Part shown: positions 29,089-37,274 of the stretch, in pieces
Numbering within the stretch: position 1 is the stretch's first letter
How the letters are laid out: each line of letters begins with the position of its first letter
Assembly: GCA_002027195.1 (NCBI GenBank)
Contig: MWJO01000002.1
Span: 1-64,000, forward strand
Origin: Streptomyces sp. GKU 895
GTDB lineage: Bacteria > Actinomycetota > Actinomycetes > Streptomycetales > Streptomycetaceae
Length of the DNA: 64,000 nt
Direction of reading: 5' to 3'
The notes under the pieces: generated by a model
Told to the model about the DNA's origin: nothing
Database searches by the model: none
Seen by the model: the letters and a program-made list of their open reading frames with translations, nothing else
Translations under genes and position numbers: made by a program

Positions 29089-30070
29089 TCACCGCGGGTG
29101 CTCCTCGGTGCACAGCCCCCTCAGCCACTCCGCGCACGCCGCGTCCGCCGCCGGGAGGCTGGTGCCGGGGAAGAGGCGGGTCCAGGCCCGGGTGGGGGCG
29201 AGGGCGCCCAGGCGGGTGGCCAGGGTCAGGGCGCGGCGCAGTTCCGGCAGCGTACGGCCGTTCCCGGTCCAGGGTTCGAGGTAGGCGTCGCGGAGCCTGG
29301 GCAGCGCCTCGGGGCCGTACCGCTCGCGGACCCGGCGGGCGGGGACGGTGAAGCTGCAGAAGGGGTGGGAGATGTTGGCGTCGCCCCAGTCGAAGAAGGT
29401 GAAGCGGCCGGGCCCGGGGTGGAAGAGCTGACCGTCGTGCAGGTCGCAGTGGTCGAGGGAGTCGGGGATTCCGGTGTCGGCGAGTTCCGCGCACCAGTCC
29501 AGGAGGCGGGGGCGGAGGGCCCGCAGCCGGGACCGGTCCGCCGGTTCCAGGGCGGTGTTCTGCGCCACCGCGCTGTCGAAGATCGCGGGGAGGGCCGCGG
29601 CGCGGGCGTCGGGCACCCCGAGACGGCTCATCTCGTCGACGTACGGGACCAGCGCGCGCTGCATCCGCGCGTACTGCCCCAGCGCCCCCTCCCAGGCCCG
29701 CACGTCGGCGGCACCGCGCTCCAGCGCGTCCCGGAAGACCTCACCGCCGTAGGGCAGCAGGGACCAGCCGCGTCCGGCGTCGACGGCGAGCGGCTCCAGC
29801 ACCTGCTCGGGCACCCAGCCGGCCAGCGCGGCGGTGAGCGCGCCCTCGAAGGCGCTCGCGGGCGGGTTGGCCTTGAACCAGACGTCGGTCCCGTCCCGCA
29901 CGCCGATGCGCACCAGCACCGACCACGGCCGCAGCCGCACACTCCACCGCCCCGCCGGTCGCAGCCCGCGCGCGGCGAGCCGGGTCTCGCCAGCCGAGCG
30001 CGGCCTCCCGCCACTCCTGCCGCTCCCAGGGGGTCACGGTGTCCTGGTAGTTCCCTCGGTCCACGGTCAT
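29089..30070 (-). pseudogene. aminoglycoside-phosphotransferase-like kinase, N-terminal frameshift
   Basis: About 326 residues when corrected. The main frame has an APH-type core: DVWFKANPP as nucleotide strand, the catalytic loop SLDHCDLHDGQLF, and the metal segment FTFFDWGDANISHPF. The start in another frame (TVDRGNYQDTVTPWERQEW) follows GAGGCG at ATG 30070. Near 29989 one extra base separates the two; removing it gives a continuous protein. The substrate is probably a small metabolite; resistance is not implied. Confidence 0.75.
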
Positions 30071-30193
30071 CGACGCCTCGTGCTGCATCGCCCCATCCGA
30101 ACATCGCGGGCCCCCGTCCCACCAGCGGTTTTCGCGTCCCCGCGGGCCACTGGGAGGATCATCGGACCGTAGGCATGGATGAGGTGGGGAAGC

Positions 30194-30400
30194 ATGGGGC
30201 TCGTGGTGCTGCTGGGCGTGCTCGCGCTCGTGATCTTCGGGTGTGTGTGCGTGGTCTGGGGCGCCCGCGGCGGGCCGCGGTGGGTGCGGGGCGTGGCCGC
30301 GGTGACGACCGGGCTGGGCGAGGTCGTGCTGGTGCTGGCGAAGAGCAGCAAGGGGAGCAACCGCTCCCACTCCAGCTCCGGCGACGACGGGACCGACTGA
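30194..30400 (+). CDS. small membrane protein
   Basis: 68 residues. One long hydrophobic helix (LVVLLGVLALVIFGCVCVVW) and a second segment (VAAVTTGLGEVVLVLA) are followed by a Ser/Asp tail. GGGGAAGC precedes the ATG at 30194. No family recognised. Confidence 0.55.
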   Translation: MGLVVLLGVLALVIFGCVCVVWGARGGPRWVRGVAAVTTGLGEVVLVLAKSSKGSNRSHSSSGDDGTD

Positions 30401-30474
30401 GCCGACGGTGACTGAGCCGACCGGTGACTGAGCCGACGGATGACTCAGGCGACCGACGAGTGACCGAGCCGACC
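30396..30474. repeat. degenerate tandem repeat, ACTGAGCCGAC units
   Basis: Five units begin at 30396, 30411, 30427, 30443 and 30463, spaced 15, 16, 16 and 20 bp, with core ACTGAGCCGAC and decay in the fourth unit. It overlaps the stop of the small membrane protein gene and runs into the intergenic space. Stops occur in successive copies. Role unknown. Confidence 0.7.
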
Positions 30475-30551
30475 TGTTCCACCCCTTAACCCCGCCGTCG
30501 AACACGTGCATCATTGCGAGGTCGTTGTCGATGATGCTGACGAGGTGAGCG

Positions 30552-31847
30552 GTGCGCGTGCGAAGAGCCGGGACGGGGACGGCGGTTCTCTGCGGTGTGC
30601 TGCTGATCGCCTCCTGCGGCCCCACCCAGCACGCCGAGGGCTCCGACGCCACGGCCGGCGCCCCCGTGCGGGCCAACAGCGCGCCCGCCCTGCTGCCCGT
30701 GCCGCGCGGCGACGGCAGCAAGGTCGCCGACGACTTCAACGGCGACGGCCACCGCGACCTCGTCCTCAACGACCTCGTCAAGGCGGAGAGCCACACCGAC
30801 GACCCCGGCATCGGCATCGTCTACGGCAGCGCGCGCGGACTGCGGCCGGGGGCGCGGCAGTTGGTGAGCGCGAAGCGGCAGGCGGTGGCCACCAAGGGCC
30901 AACTCCCCGCCGTCTTCGACGCGGAGGCCAGCTGCGATCTCGACAAGGACGGGTTCACCGACCTCGTCGTCTCCACCGACCCGCCCTTCGACGGGCAAGG
31001 GCAGCCGCCCGTCCCGCTCCAGGTCCTGTTCGGCTCCCCCGCCGGGCTGACCGGCAAGGCCGTCAAGCTCACCGTCCCCGCCAAGTCCCGCGCGGGCAAC
31101 GACTGGGCGGACCAGCCGGTGTGCGGGGACTTCGACGGCGACGGCGACGAGGATCTCGTCCTGCACGCCTCGGGCGGCCGACTGAGCTTCCTCCAGGGCC
31201 CGTTCAGCCGGAAGGGCGCCCCGCGCAAGGCCGGTGCGCCGATCCCGTCCCCCGGTCAGGTGCCGGTCGGCCCGGCCGCCGACGTGAACCTCGACGGGTA
31301 CGACGACCTCGTCGTCCGTACCGCCGAAGGCACCGCCGCGTCCGCCGTCGTCCTCGGCGGGCCCGCCGGTCCGACCCGTACCGGCACCGGCCTCCCCGCC
31401 GGCATCGACGTCGCCCTCGGCCGCTTCGGCGCGGGCCCGGCCTGGGACGCGGCGGTCGGCGCGATGGGCGGCACCGCCCTGCGCTACGACCTGCCCACCG
31501 CCGTACGCGGCACCCTCGCCTCCCCCGGCTCGATGCTCGACGCCGCGGACTTCGACGGGGACGGACTGAGCGAACTCGTCTCCAGCGGCTCACGGGTGAA
31601 GGTCTTCCGGGGCCGTACGAAGGGACTGTCCGCGTCGGCCATGGTCACCGTCGAACCGAAGGCCGTCGGGACGACACGGGTCGTCGGCGTCGGCGACTTC
31701 GACGGGGACGGCCGGGCGGACCTCGCGGTACGCACCTACCGGGGCGAGACGAAGGACAGCGTCGCGGTGTTCTCCGGGACGAAGAAGGGCCTGGTGACGG
31801 CCGAGCCGACGGTCACCTTCTCAACGGCGGCGTTCCTCGGCTCCTGA
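30552..31847 (+). CDS. FG-GAP/VCBS repeat lipoprotein
   Basis: 431 residues. Lipobox LIASC after a Sec signal, so it is membrane-anchored outside the cell. The mature chain is a predicted seven-bladed integrin-like propeller with Ca-binding loops DFNGDGHRD, DLDKDGFTD, DFDGDGDED, DVNLDGYDD, DFDGDGLSE and DFDGDGRAD. It probably mediates adhesion or protein contacts. GTG 30552 follows GAGG. First of four adjacent propeller genes, and the only one with a lipobox. Confidence 0.85.
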   Translation: MRVRRAGTGTAVLCGVLLIASCGPTQHAEGSDATAGAPVRANSAPALLPVPRGDGSKVADDFNGDGHRDLVLNDLVKAESHTDDPGIGIVYGSARGLRPGARQLVSAKRQAVATKGQLPAVFDAEASCDLDKDGFTDLVVSTDPPFDGQGQPPVPLQVLFGSPAGLTGKAVKLTVPAKSRAGNDWADQPVCGDFDGDGDEDLVLHASGGRLSFLQGPFSRKGAPRKAGAPIPSPGQVPVGPAADVNLDGYDDLVVRTAEGTAASAVVLGGPAGPTRTGTGLPAGIDVALGRFGAGPAWDAAVGAMGGTALRYDLPTAVRGTLASPGSMLDAADFDGDGLSELVSSGSRVKVFRGRTKGLSASAMVTVEPKAVGTTRVVGVGDFDGDGRADLAVRTYRGETKDSVAVFSGTKKGLVTAEPTVTFSTAAFLGS

Positions 31848-32016
31848 CGGCACACACGCCCCAGCTCGCACAAAAATTTACCGAACTCACGTACAACCCT
31901 TGCGTAGCGGCAGCGGTCTCCTGATCGCCGACCGCGCTGTGTGCCCGAGGTGAGCCGCCAACCGCTCCCCGGAGAACGCGTGCGGTCCCCCACCCCAGCC
32001 ACGGGAGAAGCCCTCC

Positions 32017-33381
32017 ATGCGCAGAAGCACCGCCGCCGCCCTCACCACCACCCTGCTGGCGACCGGCCTCACCCCGCTGTTCCTCGCCGCCCCGGCCTCC
32101 GCCGCGGTCGCCAAGCACTACGACGACTTCAACGGCGACGGCTACCGCGACCTGGCCTACAGCAACTACTACAGCGGCATCTCCGGCGACGACGGCTGGA
32201 ACGGCGGCGCCGTCACCGTCGTCTACGGCAAGGCGAGCGGCCTCGACACCGCGCACACCCAGGTCGTCCACCAGGACAGCCCCGGCATCCCCGGCACCGG
32301 CGAGGAGGACGACTACTTCGGCGAGTCGCTCAGCAGCGCCGACCTCAACAAGGACGGCTACGCGGACCTGGTCGTCGGCAACGGCACCGAGCACGTGGGC
32401 AGCGCGAAGTACCGCGGCACGGTCACCGTCGTCTGGGGCTCCCGCACCGGCCTGTCCGGCGGCACCAGCCTCGCCCCCAAGTCGGGCGCGAACGGCTCGC
32501 AGTCCCACTTCGGCAGCGAGCTCGCCACCGGCGACTTCAACGGCGACGGCTCGCCCGACCTGGTGGTGATCGGCGGCGGCGAGGCATGGCTGTACCGGGG
32601 CCCGTTCACCAAGTCCGGTACGACGGGCAGCGTCACCAAGATCGACAAGGAGGGCGCGGGCTGGTACTCGTACGGCCTGGCCGCCGGCAAGGTCAACGGG
32701 GACGGCAAGACCGACCTGGTCATCCTCGGCACCCAGTTCACCGGCCAGACCGAGGCCGACCGCGTCTGGTACCTCAAGGGCGCCTCGTCCGGACTGACTT
32801 CGGGCGCCTCGAAGACGTACGCGAGCCAGCCCTGGGGCGCCGCGATCGGCGACTTCGACAAGAACGGCTACGGCGACATCGCGGTCGGGCTGCCCGACAA
32901 CAACGACGGCAAGGGCATCGTCAGCGTCTGGCGCGGCACGTCGTCGGGGCCGAGCGGCTCGATGACGTACAACCAGGCCTCCTCCGGCGTCTCCGGCAGC
33001 CCCGAGGCGGGCGACAACTTCGGCTACTCCGTCTCGGCCGGCGACACCAACGGCGACGGCTACGCGGACCTCGCGGTCGGCGTCCCGCAGGAGGACGTCG
33101 ACGGCAAGGAGGACCAGGGCGGCGTCACCGTCTTCCGCGGCGGCTCCGGCGGCCTGACCGGCACCCGCTCCACCTGGATCCCGCAGACGGTCCTCGGCCC
33201 GGCCGACTCCTACGCCTCGTTCGGCTCCGCGGTCCGCCTGCGCGACCTCGACCGCGACGGCAAGGCGGACCTGACGGTCGGCGCGAACGGCGACGGCCTG
33301 CTCATGCGCGGCACCGGTACCACCCCGACCGCGACGGGCTCCGTCCACCTGCCGGAGTACGGCGGCGGCTTCCTCGACTGA
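32017..33381 (+). CDS. secreted FG-GAP repeat protein
   Basis: 454 residues with a Sec signal ending AAPASA. Repeats with DFNGDGYRD, DLNKDGYAD, DFNGDGSPD, KVNGDGKTD, DFDKNGYGD, DTNGDGYAD and DLDRDGKAD suggest a seven-bladed propeller with about seven Ca2+ sites. It ends in a short acidic tail. Upstream 31848-32016 holds no gene. Probably co-expressed with the next propeller gene 38 nt downstream. Confidence 0.87.
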   Translation: MRRSTAAALTTTLLATGLTPLFLAAPASAAVAKHYDDFNGDGYRDLAYSNYYSGISGDDGWNGGAVTVVYGKASGLDTAHTQVVHQDSPGIPGTGEEDDYFGESLSSADLNKDGYADLVVGNGTEHVGSAKYRGTVTVVWGSRTGLSGGTSLAPKSGANGSQSHFGSELATGDFNGDGSPDLVVIGGGEAWLYRGPFTKSGTTGSVTKIDKEGAGWYSYGLAAGKVNGDGKTDLVILGTQFTGQTEADRVWYLKGASSGLTSGASKTYASQPWGAAIGDFDKNGYGDIAVGLPDNNDGKGIVSVWRGTSSGPSGSMTYNQASSGVSGSPEAGDNFGYSVSAGDTNGDGYADLAVGVPQEDVDGKEDQGGVTVFRGGSGGLTGTRSTWIPQTVLGPADSYASFGSAVRLRDLDRDGKADLTVGANGDGLLMRGTGTTPTATGSVHLPEYGGGFLD

Positions 33382-33419
33382 CTCTTCCACCCCCCTTTTT
33401 TCTTCACTGGAGCACCTGT

Positions 33420-34871
33420 ATGCGCCCCCTCAGAACCGCCCTGGCGGCCGCCACCGCCGCCGCCCTGACCGGCGGTCTGCTCACCCTCGCGTCCGCCACG
33501 ACCGCCGCCGCGGCCCCCTCCGGCCTCACCGGTGACTTCAACGGCGACGGCTACCGCGACGTGGCCGTCGCCGCCCCCATCGCCAAGGTCAGCGGCAAGA
33601 CCGGCGCGGGCTACGTCGCCGTCGTCTACGGCACCAAGAGCGGCCTCGACACGAGCAAGCGCCAGATCATCAGCCAGGCCACGGACGGCATCCCGGGCAC
33701 CCCGGAGGCGTCCGACTACTTCGGCGACCGCCTGACCTCGGGCGACTTCGACGGCGACGGCTACACCGACCTCGTCGTCGGTGTGCACAGCGAGCGGATC
33801 GGCACCACCGACTCCTTCGGCGCGCTGACCGTGCTGTGGGGCGGCGCGACCGGCATCAAGTCGGGCACCGACATCTCCTCCCCGCTGCCGCGGTACCGCA
33901 ACGAGCTGGGCTGGGTCCTCGCGGCCGGCGACTTCGACGGCGACGGCCACACCGACCTCGCCGCCGGCAACAACGCCGCCCCGTCCCTGAACATCTTCAA
34001 GGGCCCCATCTCCCGCACGGGCAAGGCGAGTTCCCTGGTCGGCGTCGACACCGTCGACCAGACCACGATCTACCCCGACGGCCTGATCGCGGGCGAGGTC
34101 AACGGCGACGGGAAGACGGACCTGCTGGTCATGGGCCAGGAGGAGACCAGCGGCGGCGACTACCGCACCCGCAGCGTCCTCTACACCGGCGACGCCACCA
34201 CCACCGTCAAGGCCGGCAAGAAGCTCGCGGGCGGCTACGCGGGCGTCATCGCCGACGTCGACAAGGACGGCTACGGCGACATCGTCACCGGCAACTTCAT
34301 GGAGAAGTCCACGACCGAGCCGAACGGCGGCCTGGGCGGCGCGGTGACGGTGACGTACGGCGCGGCCGGCGGCCTGTCCACCCGCACCCCGGTGAAGTTC
34401 ACCCAGGATTCGGCGGGCGTCCCGGACACGGCCGAGAAGAACGACTTCTTCGGCTGGAGCCTGTCGGCTGGTGACGTCAACGGCGACGGGTTCCCGGACA
34501 TCGCGGTCGGCGCCCCGCAGGAGACCATCGGCTCGGCGAGGCACGCGGGCACGGTCACGATCCTGCGCGGCTCGTCCACCGGCCTGACCGGCACGGGTGC
34601 GAAGTCCTGGTCCCAGAACACCACGAACGTCCCTGGCACGGCCGAGTCCGACGACCAGTTCGGGTACGCGGTCCGGCTCACGGACATCGACAACAACGGC
34701 CGCACCGAACTGGTCGCCTCCGCGTCCAGCGAGAACAGCGGCGACGGCGCGGTCTGGTTCCTGAAGTCCACCACGTCCGGCATCACCGGCACCGGCTCGA
34801 AGTCCTTCAGCGGCACCACCCTGGGCGGGCCCGCGGGCGACTCCTACTTCGGCGACGTACTGGAGGGCTGA
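33420..34871 (+). CDS. secreted FG-GAP repeat protein
   Basis: 483 residues. Sec signal followed by propeller repeats (DFNGDGYRD, DFDGDGYTD, DFDGDGHTD, EVNGDGKTD, DVDKDGYGD, DVNGDGFPD, DIDNNGRTE). ATG 33420 follows TGGAG. It lies 3 nt before the next propeller gene, so these two form an operon. No catalytic domain. Confidence 0.87.
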   Translation: MRPLRTALAAATAAALTGGLLTLASATTAAAAPSGLTGDFNGDGYRDVAVAAPIAKVSGKTGAGYVAVVYGTKSGLDTSKRQIISQATDGIPGTPEASDYFGDRLTSGDFDGDGYTDLVVGVHSERIGTTDSFGALTVLWGGATGIKSGTDISSPLPRYRNELGWVLAAGDFDGDGHTDLAAGNNAAPSLNIFKGPISRTGKASSLVGVDTVDQTTIYPDGLIAGEVNGDGKTDLLVMGQEETSGGDYRTRSVLYTGDATTTVKAGKKLAGGYAGVIADVDKDGYGDIVTGNFMEKSTTEPNGGLGGAVTVTYGAAGGLSTRTPVKFTQDSAGVPDTAEKNDFFGWSLSAGDVNGDGFPDIAVGAPQETIGSARHAGTVTILRGSSTGLTGTGAKSWSQNTTNVPGTAESDDQFGYAVRLTDIDNNGRTELVASASSENSGDGAVWFLKSTTSGITGTGSKSFSGTTLGGPAGDSYFGDVLEG

Positions 34872-34874
34872 GCG

Positions 34875-36236
34875 ATGCGCATCCGCACGGCGACGACGAT
34901 CGCCGCCCTCCTGACGGCGGGCCTGTCCCTGAGCTCCCCCGCCTCCGCGGCCTCCGCGAAGTACGGGGACGACTTCAACGGGGACGGGTACCGCGACTAC
35001 GCGGCGAGCGCGGGCGGGAACACCAAGGGCGGCGGCGTCCTGATCACCTTCGGCACGGCGACCGGCCCGGGCACGAAGACCCAGTTCGTCAGCCAGTCCA
35101 GCGCCGGTGTCCCCGGCAGCGACGAGACCGACGACATGTTCGGCGCGTTCCGTGCCGCCGCCGACTTCAACGCCGACGGCTACGGCGACCTCGCGGTCGG
35201 CGCCCCCGGCGAGAACGTCGACGGCCGTGCCGACCAGGGCGCGGTCACCATCCTGTGGGGCAGCGCGAACGGCCTGTCGGGCGGTACGGCGATCCCGGCC
35301 AAGGCGAAGGAGTCGTACGCCTATACAGGCCGGGACCTGGCCGTCGGCGACTTCAACGGCGACGGCCGCAAGGACCTGGCGGTCGTCGCGGGCGGCAAGG
35401 CGTACGTCTACCGCGGCGCGATCAACCGCACGGGCGTGCACGGCACGGTCTCCACCCTCGACAAGTCCGGGTCCGCCTTCTCGGCCACGGCCGTGATCGC
35501 GGGCAAGGTGAACGGCGACGCCAAGACCGACCTCGTCGTGATCGGCGACGGCGTCAACCCCGAGGAGATCTGGTCGGAGGCCTGGTTCGTCAAGGGCGGC
35601 AGCACCCTCTCCTCCGGCAAGACGCTGCGCCTGGAGTCCCAGTCGGGCGGCGGGGGCAGCGCGGACCGCGGCGGCGACGGCGTCATCGCCGACTTCGACC
35701 ACGACGGCTACGGCGACATCGCCATCGGCACGTCCCTGTACGGCGGCTACAAGGGCCGGGTGTCCGTCTGGTACGGCTCGTCGTCCGGCCCGGGCACATC
35801 GGCCCGGATCACCCAGAACACCAGCGGAGTGGCGGGCACGGCGGAGGCTTACGACCACTTCGGCGACAGCGTCTCGGCCGGTGACGTCAACGGCGACGGC
35901 TACCAGGACCTCGCGGTCGGCACGCCCGGCGAGAAGATCGACGGCAAGGAGTACGCGGGCACGGTCCACGTCCTCTACGGCCGCGCGTCCGGCCTGACCG
36001 GCACGGGTTCCCAGGCGTTCGCCCGCAACTCGGCGGGAATTCCGGGCGCGTTGGAGTCGGACGACTTCTTCGGCGCCACGGTCCGCCTGCGCGACACCGA
36101 CCGCGACGGCCACGCGGACCTGTTCGTGACCGGTCAGGTGGGCTCGCTGCGGCTGCCGGGCACCGCGTCGGGCGTGACGACGACGGGCGTGACACCGGCC
36201 CCCGCGGACGGCCTGATCAGCGGAATGCTGCAGTAG
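34875..36236 (+). CDS. secreted FG-GAP repeat protein
   Basis: 453 residues, closest in layout to the gene at 32017. Sec signal ending PASA, then repeats DFNGDGYRD, DFNADGYGD, DFNGDGRKD, KVNGDAKTD (the usual Gly of the loop is Ala), DFDHDGYGD, DVNGDGYQD and DTDRDGHAD. Extracellular; probable Ca-dependent binding protein. Last of the four. Confidence 0.87.
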   Translation: MRIRTATTIAALLTAGLSLSSPASAASAKYGDDFNGDGYRDYAASAGGNTKGGGVLITFGTATGPGTKTQFVSQSSAGVPGSDETDDMFGAFRAAADFNADGYGDLAVGAPGENVDGRADQGAVTILWGSANGLSGGTAIPAKAKESYAYTGRDLAVGDFNGDGRKDLAVVAGGKAYVYRGAINRTGVHGTVSTLDKSGSAFSATAVIAGKVNGDAKTDLVVIGDGVNPEEIWSEAWFVKGGSTLSSGKTLRLESQSGGGGSADRGGDGVIADFDHDGYGDIAIGTSLYGGYKGRVSVWYGSSSGPGTSARITQNTSGVAGTAEAYDHFGDSVSAGDVNGDGYQDLAVGTPGEKIDGKEYAGTVHVLYGRASGLTGTGSQAFARNSAGIPGALESDDFFGATVRLRDTDRDGHADLFVTGQVGSLRLPGTASGVTTTGVTPAPADGLISGMLQ

Positions 36237-36304
36237 CCGGCTCCGCGGTGATCCCTGTGACCTTCAGGGATTCCCCGTAAGGGATGTCACAGCTCGGCAG
36301 CAAA

Positions 36305-36330
36305 GCCGGGCCCGAACGCTCGGGCCCGGC
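36305..36330. terminator. 11-bp-stem hairpin
   Basis: Exact 11-bp arms 36305-36315 and 36320-36330 with an ACGC tetraloop, 69 nt after the last propeller gene and 35 nt before the Yip1 gene. It probably terminates the propeller operon. Confidence 0.75.
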
Positions 36331-36364
36331 ACGTGACTCTCCGGGACCAGGTACGTTCGAAGGC

Positions 36365-37270
36365 GTGGCTGGATTCAGGATCGGACGCGGCCGGGACAAC
36401 GGCGCTCCTCACACGCGACCGCAACAACCTCCGTACGGGCAGCAGGCCCCGCAGGCTCCGCAGGGACCGTCGTACGGCGGCTACCCCGCGCCGCCGCAGC
36501 CGTACCCAGGGCAGCAGCAGGGCTACGGCGGCGGTCAGCGGGGCGGCGGGTACGACGAGCCGGAGTACTTCGGCGACGGCGGCTACGGCCCACAGCCCCA
36601 CCACGGCGGCCCGGACCCGTACGCGGCGAACCAGCCGGGCCACACCCAGGCCTTCCCGGTCGGGGAGGACCCGTACAACCAGGGCGGCACCTACCGCGCC
36701 GGCTCCACGCCCCCCGCGGGCCCCGTCGGCCCCCGCCTGCACTGGAAGGACCTGCTGAGGGGCATCGTCATGGCCCCCAACCAGACCTTCCTCCAGATGC
36801 GCGACTACACGATGTGGGTCCCGGCCCTCATCGTGACCTTCCTCTACGGCCTGCTGGCGGTCTTCGGCTTCGACGGCGCGAGGGAGGAAGCGATCAACGC
36901 GACCCTCTCGAACGCCGTACCCATCGTCCTGACGACGGCCGTCGCCATGGTCCTGTCGTCCTTCATCCTGGGCGTGGTCACCCACACCCTGGCCCGCCAG
37001 CTCGGCGGCGACGGCGCCTGGCAGCCCACGGTGGGCCTGTCCATGCTGATCATGTCCCTGACCGACGCACCCCGTCTGGTCTTCGCCATGTTCTTCGGCG
37101 GCGACGCGACCTTCGTCCAGGCCCTCGGCTGGGCGACCTGGGTGGCCGCGGGCGCCCTCCTGACCCTGATGGTCTCCAAGTCCCACGACCTGCCGTGGCC
37201 GAAGGCACTGGGCGCGTCGGCGATCCAGCTGATCGCGTTGCTGTCGATCGTGAAGCTGGGGACGTTCTAG
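36365..37270 (+). CDS. Yip1-domain membrane protein
   Basis: 301 residues. A long Pro/Gln/Gly/Tyr-rich cytosolic region (about 1-130, repeated PYGQQ and GGYGPQP) precedes a Yip1-type domain with five helices (LRGIVMAPNQTFLQMRD, WVPALIVTFLYGLLAVFGF, SFILGVVTHTLARQLGG). Bacterial Yip1 proteins have no defined role. GTG 36365 after GAAGG was chosen over an upstream start lying inside the hairpin. Confidence 0.82.
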   Translation: MAGFRIGRGRDNGAPHTRPQQPPYGQQAPQAPQGPSYGGYPAPPQPYPGQQQGYGGGQRGGGYDEPEYFGDGGYGPQPHHGGPDPYAANQPGHTQAFPVGEDPYNQGGTYRAGSTPPAGPVGPRLHWKDLLRGIVMAPNQTFLQMRDYTMWVPALIVTFLYGLLAVFGFDGAREEAINATLSNAVPIVLTTAVAMVLSSFILGVVTHTLARQLGGDGAWQPTVGLSMLIMSLTDAPRLVFAMFFGGDATFVQALGWATWVAAGALLTLMVSKSHDLPWPKALGASAIQLIALLSIVKLGTF

Positions 37271-37274
37271 GCGG

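Noticed and set aside
29089..30070. Aminoglycoside resistance gene
   Set aside because: Only the general APH/choline kinase fold is visible; such proteins in Streptomyces mostly have unknown small-molecule substrates.
30396..30474. CRISPR array
   Set aside because: Units are 15-20 bp without spacers; no cas genes anywhere in the window.
33210..36113. 967-codon reverse-strand open frame
   Set aside because: Antisense of the FG-GAP genes, whose Ca-binding repeats are unmistakable on the other strand.
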